Of a DNA stretch of 42,111 bases, positions 16,086 through 22,755 are shown in pieces. A model generated the notes under the pieces. The model was given only the letters and a program-made list of their open reading frames with translations, ran no database searches and was not told the DNA's origin. The stretch spans positions 1-42,111 of the forward strand of contig JAJDTM010000047.1 of the NCBI GenBank assembly GCA_022827185.1, read 5' to 3'. The stretch is from Candidatus Poribacteria bacterium. GTDB taxonomy: Bacteria; Poribacteria; WGA-4E; WGA-3G. The translations under genes were made by a program, and so were the position numbers. Numbering within the stretch: position 1 is the stretch's first letter; every line of letters starts with the position of its first letter.

Positions 16086-16729
16086 AGACAGATCCTGCCG
16101 TAATAATGCATCACTCGATCCACATAGTTTAACGTCTCATTAAATCCATTGAAATAACCGTGGGGAGGTGCTCCGCTTTCCCACACCTCCTTATGTATAG
16201 GCGCGTCCTGCTTCGTTAGCTGACGGAGTGCTGCACGCACAGGCTCCCATAGAAGCGGGTTTGCGTGTTGTTGATGCCGAACAATATCTTGTGCGTCGCG
16301 GACACGTCCGAGGCCACCGTTATAACTCGCCAACACCAGTCGGTGGCGATGTTCCGATGTGCTTTTGGAAAAAGCGTGATATAATATGTGTAGGTAACGC
16401 GCTGCACCGGCAATATTCTGCTCCGCATCCAGTGGATCTTTAACGCCGAGTTCCTTTGCTGTTGTCGGCATCAGTTGTGTCAATCCTTGTGCACCCACAG
16501 CACTCTGTGCCTTTTCATCGAACCCAGATTCCTGCACAATCAGTGCACAGATAAGTCGTGAGTCTACATCCTCTTTGACGGCGTATTTCTGGATCAGCGG
16601 TTTATATTTAAGAATCTTCGGTGTGAGCGCGAGCAGTCGTAAATCCAGATGAAGGTTGATGAATGCCCCTAACACAAGGATTAAGGCGAGTGTGATGAGA
16701 ATAAAGAAAAAAGTGCGTTTCCGAATCAT
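16058..16729 (-). CDS. Membrane-anchored soluble lytic transglycosylase (SLT domain)
   Basis: This 223-residue peptidoglycan lyase has one N-terminal membrane anchor (FFFILITLALILVLGA) and an SLT domain. The catalytic Glu67 lies in IVQESGFD, followed by GAQGLTQLMP and ASYNGGLG. It cleaves glycan strands with formation of anhydromuramic acid. The frame is open upstream to 16768, but those 13 residues are translated from the heptamer repeat tract, so ATG 16729 is the start. It resembles the SLT core of Slt70 or MltE. Confidence 0.9.
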   Translation of the reverse strand: MIRKRTFFFILITLALILVLGAFINLHLDLRLLALTPKILKYKPLIQKYAVKEDVDSRLICALIVQESGFDEKAQSAVGAQGLTQLMPTTAKELGVKDPLDAEQNIAGAARYLHILYHAFSKSTSEHRHRLVLASYNGGLGRVRDAQDIVRHQQHANPLLWEPVRAALRQLTKQDAPIHKEVWESGAPPHGYFNGFNETLNYVDRVMHYYGRICLYGEVLFFL

Positions 16730-16733
16730 TGGT

Positions 16734-16802
16734 TTACTGACAACTGACCGCCGATAGCCGATAGCCATTTCTCTGACAACTGATGACTGATAACTGACAA
16801 CT
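16734..16802 (-). repeat. Heptamer repeat tract
   Basis: About nine heptamers of the types ACTGACA, GCCGATA and ACTGATA fill almost the whole gap between the Wzi-like gene and the transglycosylase. The tract abuts the Wzi stop codon, so the transglycosylase ribosome binding region is made of repeat. Confidence 0.8.
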
Positions 16803-18399
16803 ACAATAGATAACCGAACTGAAATATGAGTCTGTGTCCGCCGCTTGTCTTCCCTTTACGGTGTTCGCTATTCTGCGTAGCGTACCATGTGTACGAAAAC
16901 AGGATATTCCACGCATCTAATGGACGATAGGAAAACTGTCCACCGATCTCTATCGTTCGGGCAACAACACCTGTCGGAAACGGAAGTGCTTTGAAATCTT
17001 CACCGTAAAACCGATCGGCGATTGTCCCTTCACCGTGGCGGGTCAACACCGCTCGAACCGCCGCCGCAGTGGAAACAGTAAACTGATAGGATGTTGATAG
17101 TCGCAGCGTGTCCGAATCGGTGCCGATGCGATGTCCAATTGCATAACCAAAATGCGTAAACTGATTATCAGGCACGAGATGTGTATATGCCCATCGGTTG
17201 ACGCGCGCGTATTCGCTGTGGATACCGAGATGGCGATCAAGTTGTTCTGGATACCACGTCAGTCCCAAAAGCCATGCGACGGCGTGTGGATCGTTAGCTC
17301 CGGGAACATATTGAATGTCGTCAATAACCCATTCGCCGTAGAGGCGTACGCCATCAATAGGACGGATCGCTGCGTCAAAGGCGAACATGACGTTATCATC
17401 AGCCTTCGCGTTGTACTGTAGCGCGTAATAGAAGGTGATCGGGTTCGCGTACTTCCACTCCAGCGTCTGTGCATCACCACCGTAAAGCACCCATTCAGCC
17501 ACACCGATCTCCACGCGATCGTTATATTGATAATCGAGTCGGTGTCCGCTGATATAACGTTTCGCCAAATAGCGTTTGGTGCCGTCGTCGTACCAGGTTG
17601 AATCCAGTTGTGCCGTGAAAGCCGTCGCTTTGAGACGTTTCCCGAATGTACTCGTAAGTCGTACTTGATCAAACGGCGGTGAGTTGTCCGAGATCCCTAC
17701 CGTTTTGTCCCGGCTCGCGCCCCAGAAAAGCCAATCCCGACCGACAAGTAGGTTAAGGTGCGTACTATTTACCTGCAAATAACCTCTTTTGAAATCACCC
17801 GTGTACCCGCCACGCCAACGTTCGAGGCGTTGCTCCGCAGTCGTTCCATCAAGCGAACGACTCTCAAAATTATGTGCCTCAAATTCAGAATAGAACATTA
17901 AGCGCGGAACAGTCCTTTGTTTCAGTGTCCCCGCTCTCCAGTGAAACCCTGCCGCAAGTGCGGGTGCTATTTTTTTTTCTGTCGCGCGGAGTTGTGGGAG
18001 AAAGCCTATTGTTCGTCCATCGTTACCTGCAAGTTCTCGACTGAATTCACGTTTCAACTTTTCAAGGAGTTTCCGATCTATCTCAGATGGGACGACGACA
18101 CCCGCGCGTATGCGAGATTCAGCCTGTCGGACAACTTGTGCGACTTCCGCCCTTGAAAGCGGTGCAGTCTGTCGATGAAATCCACCTGTAATACCGTCAG
18201 TCTCCAGCTTCTCGAGCGCATCGGTAACCCACCCGTCGAAGTTCAGAGGCACATTCGGTGCACCATGCGCAGCCTTGAAAATGAACACGGATGCAAAGAG
18301 AAAGATTAGAAGCCTGGAAAATTGGAAGATCCGGGATGCCTTTCTTCCAGCCTTCCAGCCTTCCAACTTTCCATACCTGTTTTGTCCAATTGGCTGCAT
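16801..18399 (-). CDS. Capsule assembly Wzi-like outer-membrane protein
   Basis: This 532-residue protein has a signal peptide core LLIFLFASVFIFKAAHG and then VPLNFDGWVTDALEKLETDG. A long beta-barrel follows that resembles the Cap_assem_Wzi family, with GRDWLFWGASRDKTVGISDNSP near the middle as its best mark. Wzi proteins bind and organise surface capsule. The ATG at 18399 overlaps the nadE stop (TGATG) and follows a GGAGG site, so this start is well supported. Residues about 10-29 (from GKLEGWKAGRK) are translated from a TTCC-type repeat and lie before the hydrophobic core. Confidence 0.8.
   Translation of the reverse strand: MQPIGQNRYGKLEGWKAGRKASRIFQFSRLLIFLFASVFIFKAAHGAPNVPLNFDGWVTDALEKLETDGITGGFHRQTAPLSRAEVAQVVRQAESRIRAGVVVPSEIDRKLLEKLKREFSRELAGNDGRTIGFLPQLRATEKKIAPALAAGFHWRAGTLKQRTVPRLMFYSEFEAHNFESRSLDGTTAEQRLERWRGGYTGDFKRGYLQVNSTHLNLLVGRDWLFWGASRDKTVGISDNSPPFDQVRLTSTFGKRLKATAFTAQLDSTWYDDGTKRYLAKRYISGHRLDYQYNDRVEIGVAEWVLYGGDAQTLEWKYANPITFYYALQYNAKADDNVMFAFDAAIRPIDGVRLYGEWVIDDIQYVPGANDPHAVAWLLGLTWYPEQLDRHLGIHSEYARVNRWAYTHLVPDNQFTHFGYAIGHRIGTDSDTLRLSTSYQFTVSTAAAVRAVLTRHGEGTIADRFYGEDFKALPFPTGVVARTIEIGGQFSYRPLDAWNILFSYTWYATQNSEHRKGKTSGGHRLIFQFGYLL
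18312..18376 (-). repeat. TTCC-rich repeat inside the Wzi-like gene
   Basis: Plus-strand units such as CTGGAAAATTGGAAGAT and TTCCAGCCTTCCAGCCTTCC form an imperfect tract. The minus strand reads it in frame as KLEGWKAGRK. The same repeat in the same frame occurs at 22690-22749. Confidence 0.8.
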
Positions 18400-20492
18400 C
18401 ACCCCTGCGCCTCCAATTTTTTCACACAAGTATCAATATGGCGAAACTGCCACGTCCAGCGTGTGTTATAGAGGAACTGTCGCAGATCAAACCGATTGTC
18501 ATCCGGTGAATAAGACTCAGCATGGTAGGAGGGCGTTAGCGTCGTCATTTTGTGCCGATTGATAGCGTAATAGCGGAAAAAACGTTTTACCTTTTCGGCG
18601 ACCTCGCGTGGCGGTAAATGGTCCCATTCCTGCACTAATTTTTCAAACATACTCACGGGACCGCACTGCTCCATTTTTCGGAGCTGCCCGAATCGACTCA
18701 ATTCGGCGTAGGTCATCCCCATATCGTCTTCATCGGTTTGTGTATAGGTTTCGGTTATCGGCTCCAGTTCGGCTGTCGGCGGTGCCTCTACAATTTCAGC
18801 GAGCGCGGTATACCCGAGGTTATCTTCAGCCCACTTCAAAAAACGGCGTAGGTCGTGTTTGCTAATGCCACCGATCGGATTGATGTCGCCGCTACTGCAA
18901 TCGTATTTTGTGAGATAACCCCGCAGTGCCTCATCGACATTGCCGGTGCCTAAAACAAGAAGTGTCCCTTCACGGTTTCGCACCCACGGCATCATCTGTG
19001 CAAACAGGTAACTAAGCACCATACGCAGCCTCGCTTGTATATTCTGGAGTGCCTGATTTTCTTGGTATGTACCGCCTTCAACTTTGAAGCGCGGCTTTTT
19101 CTGTGTAATACGCGTAAAGAGGGATTGCAGCGCGTTCACAAGTCCATCCATATTGATGTCCAGATGATGCGCGCCAATCTGCTCCGCGAGTTGTTTCGCG
19201 CGTTTTCGGGTCTCACGCGAACTGTTCTCTGTCCCGATATAACATGTATATAACAGACGATTCGCGAGTTCGCACGGGTCTGCGAAAACATCGGGCGTTT
19301 CACCGTCCGCAAGCCAACGGGCTACATCGTTGATGACAGCCGTATCTTTCTCGCGTACCGCTTTCGCGACCAACTGGCACATTGAACCGACAAGTGTCGC
19401 AACGGCACCACTGTCCGCACCGCCAGAGAGCGGGATGAAGTAACCCGCCGCACCAGATCTGCGCAGGTAATCCCAGAGCCAACAAGCCGGACCAAGGGCT
19501 ATCTCCTCTTCCGGTGTGTGATAGTGTGGATCAATTTTTAGACTCGTTGGTGGCGAGTTTTCCCAACGCCCCGTGTCGAATTCAAAATCGACATCTATCT
19601 GTGGCAGTTGTTCTGTTTTACTCGCCTGCACAGCGCGACTCGCCTTCGCACCTCGATAGGTGCGCACATCGTGAAGGTTGATCGTAGCCGTAACGACCTC
19701 CACATCCTTGAGTGAAAACTGGGAACCTTGTGCCAATATCTCACCGTTTTGCGCAATCAAAGCACAGCCATCGAAATAGAGTCTACCGCCGTCACATCCT
19801 TGTTGGTTCGCGTAAAGGTAGACACCGCCGCTTTTAGCACTTGCGTTCCGAATCAACGCGATACGTGTGTCTAATTTCCGTAACTCGTGATGAGAACCCG
19901 ATCCGTTGGCGATGATTTCGACACCCGCGTTACCGAAATGGATATGTGGACTCATCGGCACAAAGAGTTCTTCACAGGTTTCAGCTGCCAAAAGTGTCTC
20001 CGCTGTGGCAATTGCCGCGATACCAATAGGCACCTTCTGTTGGCCTGTCAGTTCAGCAATCTCACGTGGCAGGGTATACGGTTCTGTTACCCAACCCTGT
20101 TCCCATGCTGTGAACCATCGGTGTTCTCGATAGTTACCATCACTCGCTAATATCATCTTCGGACGGATTAAAAGCAGCTGACCATCTAACACAAAGACCC
20201 GACAGTTGTAACGGACATTCTTGTGCATGATAGGCATACCGATATCGCAGAGGATGCCGTCAGTATACTCACCTTTAAGGATACACGCAAGTGATTCCCA
20301 ACTGTGCCGTAGCGTATCAAATTCCAGAAAGTGGTCTTCGCAGGAATATCCTGTGATTTCCAGTTCCGGTCCCAACCGATACCGCGCGCCCTGTGCTTTC
20401 GCTATCTCGATGGATTCAATGATGCGCGCCGTATTACCCTCAAAGTCAAGGCTCCACTGGTTCAGGTTACACGTCGCAAGCACTGCTTTCAT
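18399..20492 (-). CDS. nadE: Glutamine-dependent NAD+ synthetase, eukaryote-like type
   Basis: This 697-residue enzyme makes NAD from deamido-NAD, ATP and glutamine. The N-terminal nitrilase-like glutaminase domain has Glu in GPELEITGY, Lys in LIRPKMILA and Cys in AETCEELFVP. The C-terminal synthetase carries the SGGADS pyrophosphatase loop near residue 353. Several stretches closely resemble my recollection of human and yeast NAD synthetase: GYLTKYDCSSGDINPIGGIS, TQTDEDDMGMTYAELS, NRHKMTTLTPSYHAE and SPDDNRFDLRQFLYN. The length matches that type too. ATG 20492 follows an AAAGAG site. Its stop overlaps the Wzi-like start. Confidence 0.95.
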   Translation of the reverse strand: MKAVLATCNLNQWSLDFEGNTARIIESIEIAKAQGARYRLGPELEITGYSCEDHFLEFDTLRHSWESLACILKGEYTDGILCDIGMPIMHKNVRYNCRVFVLDGQLLLIRPKMILASDGNYREHRWFTAWEQGWVTEPYTLPREIAELTGQQKVPIGIAAIATAETLLAAETCEELFVPMSPHIHFGNAGVEIIANGSGSHHELRKLDTRIALIRNASAKSGGVYLYANQQGCDGGRLYFDGCALIAQNGEILAQGSQFSLKDVEVVTATINLHDVRTYRGAKASRAVQASKTEQLPQIDVDFEFDTGRWENSPPTSLKIDPHYHTPEEEIALGPACWLWDYLRRSGAAGYFIPLSGGADSGAVATLVGSMCQLVAKAVREKDTAVINDVARWLADGETPDVFADPCELANRLLYTCYIGTENSSRETRKRAKQLAEQIGAHHLDINMDGLVNALQSLFTRITQKKPRFKVEGGTYQENQALQNIQARLRMVLSYLFAQMMPWVRNREGTLLVLGTGNVDEALRGYLTKYDCSSGDINPIGGISKHDLRRFLKWAEDNLGYTALAEIVEAPPTAELEPITETYTQTDEDDMGMTYAELSRFGQLRKMEQCGPVSMFEKLVQEWDHLPPREVAEKVKRFFRYYAINRHKMTTLTPSYHAESYSPDDNRFDLRQFLYNTRWTWQFRHIDTCVKKLEAQG

Positions 20493-20542
20493 GTTTTTTG
20501 CTCTTTAAGAGATAATTCTCAGTTTTTAAGTTTCGACTCGTG

Positions 20543-20573
20543 TTTAGCCCTGTAAGGGCGATATGTTTATAGA
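20543..20573 (+). repeat. REP-like hairpin copy 1
   Basis: TTTA, then stem GCCCT/AGGGC with a GTA loop, then GATATGTTTATAGA. It is identical to copy 2 through the GATATGTTTAT tail. Confidence 0.85.
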
Positions 20574-20594
20574 TACGCGGGACACCCACCCCTC

Positions 20595-20624
20595 TTTAGC
20601 CCTGTAAGGGCGATATGTTTATGG
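20595..20624 (+). repeat. REP-like hairpin copy 2
   Basis: Same orientation as copy 1 and 52 bases away, with the same GCCCT-GTA-AGGGC hairpin and GATATGTTTAT tail. Confidence 0.85.
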
Positions 20625-20649
20625 ATTATCGCAATAGCAGTGCCCCCAT

Positions 20650-21123
20650 TTAAGGCGAACCCGGGGCATCCACATCAAAAATATACCTCTCATCATAATC
20701 CACATTAAAAAGTTCCAAAAACGCGAGGTATTCTTCTTGGAATGTTCTGCGTTCATGATGCTTCTCCTGACTTCTAATGTAGGCAGCTACCTCATCAACA
20801 TGAGATTGTGAATAAGAGAACGCACCAAATCCTGCTTGCCATTCAAATTTTCCAGCAACCCATCCTTTATTATTAATAAATTTTGAGGAATTTGCCTTGA
20901 TGATTCCTACGAGTTTTGAGACCGCAATGTCCGGAGCTATGCCTACAAGGATATGGATGTGATCGGGCATTGAATTGATTTGAATTACCGTCTGCTTTTT
21001 ATTGGTGATGATACCCGTAATATATTTGTGAAGTTCCACTTTGTGGGGTTTTGGAATGAGAGATTGTCGGCCTTTGACAGCGAACACGATATGAATATAG
21101 AGTTGGGTGTAGGTATTTGCCAC
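20650..21123 (-). CDS. tnpA: IS200-like Y1 HUH transposase
   Basis: This 157-residue single-strand transposase has the HUH metal site at His55-Ile-His57 (MPDHIHILVG) and a probable catalytic tyrosine at residue 115 (AAYIRSQ). Its opening (YTQLYIHIVFAVKGRQSLI) and ending (VDYDERYIFD) match a common IS200-like group. The GTG start at 21123 is preceded by GAGGAGA. The protein is full length and all motifs are present, so it is probably functional. In IS200 and REP systems such proteins nick and join single-stranded DNA at hairpins, and such hairpins flank this gene. Confidence 0.93.
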   Translation of the reverse strand: MANTYTQLYIHIVFAVKGRQSLIPKPHKVELHKYITGIITNKKQTVIQINSMPDHIHILVGIAPDIAVSKLVGIIKANSSKFINNKGWVAGKFEWQAGFGAFSYSQSHVDEVAAYIRSQEKHHERRTFQEEYLAFLELFNVDYDERYIFDVDAPGSP

Positions 21124-21146
21124 AGTTTCTCCTCACAGAAATGCTT

Positions 21147-21171
21147 ACACATATCGCCCTTACAGGGCTTA
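21147..21171 (-). repeat. REP-like hairpin copy 3
   Basis: This copy is inverted relative to copies 1 and 2 and reads ATATCGCCCTTACAGGGCTTA on the plus strand. It lies 24 bases upstream of the transposase start. Confidence 0.85.
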
Positions 21172-21192
21172 GGTTTGTGTTAGATGCGGTAA

Positions 21193-21223
21193 CTATAAAC
21201 ATGCCGTCCTTACAGGACTAAAG
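21193..21223 (-). repeat. REP-like hairpin copy 4, covarying stem
   Basis: Inverted copy with stem GTCCT/AGGAC in place of GCCCT/AGGGC. Both sides of the pair changed together, which indicates selection for the hairpin. The CTATAAACAT tail is kept. Confidence 0.8.
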
Positions 21224-21310
21224 CCCCTTGCACTATCTATTTTATCTGAAATTTGGCACGATGTCAAACGGCAATTTCGAGTGTCACTCACCTCACTTTT
21301 TTCAGAGTAA

Positions 21311-21360
21311 ACTGATGACGGATAACTGAAAAGGAACGCAGTGAGCGTACTGATAACTAC
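21311..21360 (-). repeat. Heptamer repeat tract
   Basis: Heptamers of the ACTGATG, CGGATAA and ACTGATA kind lie on both sides of an unrelated insert (GGAACGCAGTGAGCG). The tract abuts the stop of the 465-residue secreted protein. The rest of the gap (21224-21310) shows nothing recognisable. Confidence 0.65.
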
Positions 21361-22755
21361 TCACGTCTTCTGCGGTTTTTTGCGTGCCGCTGGAAATAGG
21401 ATGTTGTTCAGGATTAACCTATAGCCAGGCGAGTGTTTATGCAAATCAAGGTTCGTCGGGATCGTCCCCTCACCGACGAGGTGGCGATAGTCTTCTGGGT
21501 CGTGCCCACCAAGGAAAGTAAAGGTGCCTTTGCCTAATTTACCGTGGATATATTTCGCGTAGTTCGTGCCTTCTACCTGTCCCAAAATTGTGATAGAACC
21601 GCGAATTTTGTCCATATTAAATGAGGTCGTCTGACCAAGATAACCCGGCACAACGCTAACATGGTTTTGCGTGAGCATTGTTGGAATCGGATCGTGCTTT
21701 GCGGCGAATTCAAAAAGTTTGAAATCTTCAACACCACTCTGTGCGTCTCTGTCAGGGTTTGGATTATCTATGTCAGAGAACTCATATCGGTACGGATTCG
21801 TATGGAGACTGAAATTCACGAATGCTAAGGTACGCTGAAAGTCAAGCCGTGCCTCGGCATTCGCCGCAATCGGTGTGCCATCGAGTTCCGGCGCGACAAT
21901 GTCGATTGCCCCGCCACGTGTCGCCAGCGCAATATCCAGTGTTTCTGGAGCTGAACACATCGCGAAAATAAACCCGCCGTTTGCGATGTAGTCCGCTATC
22001 ATCTGTGCAGTCTGTCCTTTGTGCTGCGCGACCCGGTGAAATCCGGCTGCCTCAGCAGCTTGCTCAAACATCAGCATCCGTTGTTGATACCAGACCTGTG
22101 TAGAAAACGAAGCGTGGAACTTACCGTGCTGACCGGTGAAGTCCTCGTGGTGCAAGTGGAGCCAATCATAGCCTTTTGCTTGTAAGATACCGCTTTGAAC
22201 CTCTTTATCCCAAATTTCGTCGTACGGAATCTGAGCGTAATCCAACGCGATTTTAACCGCATCGTCCCACGGATCTCGGTAAGGTGATGCCTCTGATGGT
22301 GCGTATACGGCGATCTTCGGTGCCTTTTCTAATAGAATCTCGTCCATATTGCTACCTTCAAGGACGGAATTTTTGATGTCAGTATACTCAGCGTCGCTCA
22401 TCGTTTCAAAACGGACACCCATCAGTGCGGCGCGGATTCGCACGTCTTGTGAATCTGGCAGAACGAACGCACCGCCACGGTAGTTCAGCCACCAGTAGCA
22501 TCGGTACTCGCGCGGCACCTCTAATGCCCAGTACGTCAAACCGTAAGCCTTCAGATGATTCGTCTGTTTCCCGTGTTCCATCGGGATCAAAAGCCACTGT
22601 GCACTGGCAGTATTTACCACAATAAGCAAGAAAAAAATCACAAGAACGAAGTGGCGAAAAGCGCACATGCCGGGAAAGTGCCTGCTTTTGCATTCTTCCA
22701 TTCTTCCACCCTTCCAATCTTCCAATCTTCCAGTCTTCCGATCTTCCATCATCAT
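21361..22755 (-). CDS. Secreted protein of unknown function, amidotransferase-like fold suspected
   Basis: This 464-residue protein has a signal peptide (FVLVIFFLLIVVNTASAQ). It begins its mature part with WLLIPMEHGKQTNHLKAYG and later has YWWLNYRGGAFVLPD, KGYDWLHLHHEDFTGQHGKF and IANGGFIFAMCSAPETLDIA. I recall close relatives annotated as asparagine synthetase B, but no such domain is visible; the GGFIFAMCSA segment suggests a class I amidotransferase-like fold. The ATG at 22755 follows a GGAGG site and overlaps the upstream stop (ATGA). The first 22 residues (MEDRKTGRLEDWKGGRMEE) come from the TTCC repeat. It is probably the second gene of an operon with the 910-residue protein. Confidence 0.75.
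   Translation of the reverse strand: MMMEDRKTGRLEDWKGGRMEECKSRHFPGMCAFRHFVLVIFFLLIVVNTASAQWLLIPMEHGKQTNHLKAYGLTYWALEVPREYRCYWWLNYRGGAFVLPDSQDVRIRAALMGVRFETMSDAEYTDIKNSVLEGSNMDEILLEKAPKIAVYAPSEASPYRDPWDDAVKIALDYAQIPYDEIWDKEVQSGILQAKGYDWLHLHHEDFTGQHGKFHASFSTQVWYQQRMLMFEQAAEAAGFHRVAQHKGQTAQMIADYIANGGFIFAMCSAPETLDIALATRGGAIDIVAPELDGTPIAANAEARLDFQRTLAFVNFSLHTNPYRYEFSDIDNPNPDRDAQSGVEDFKLFEFAAKHDPIPTMLTQNHVSVVPGYLGQTTSFNMDKIRGSITILGQVEGTNYAKYIHGKLGKGTFTFLGGHDPEDYRHLVGEGTIPTNLDLHKHSPGYRLILNNILFPAARKKPQKT
22690..22749 (-). repeat. TTCC-rich repeat at the start of a secreted-protein gene
   Basis: Plus-strand tandem units CTTCCATTCTTCCA, CTTCCAATCTTCCA and TCTTCCGATCTTCCA make about six TTCC steps with near 8-base spacing. 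The minus strand translates as RLEDWKGGRMEE in the frame of the gene. Confidence 0.85.

Larger units (their letters stand above)
20543..21223 (-). mobile_element. Y1 transposase gene between paired REP-like hairpins
   Basis: A single transposase gene is flanked on each side by two copies of a hairpin repeat (TTTAGCCCTGTAAGGGCGAT and variants). The two pairs are in opposite orientation, so the outermost copies form inverted ends at 20543 and 21223. This is the arrangement of REP-associated tyrosine transposases and of some IS200-like elements. No target duplication is expected for this class. Confidence 0.8.

Noticed and set aside
16740..16768. Thirteen extra N-terminal residues of the lytic transglycosylase
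   Set aside because: They are read from a heptamer repeat tract (MAIGYRRSVVSKP), and ATG 16729 gives a normal membrane anchor.
21361..22755. Asparagine synthetase function
   Set aside because: No glutaminase or synthetase motif is visible; the name seems to be an inherited annotation.
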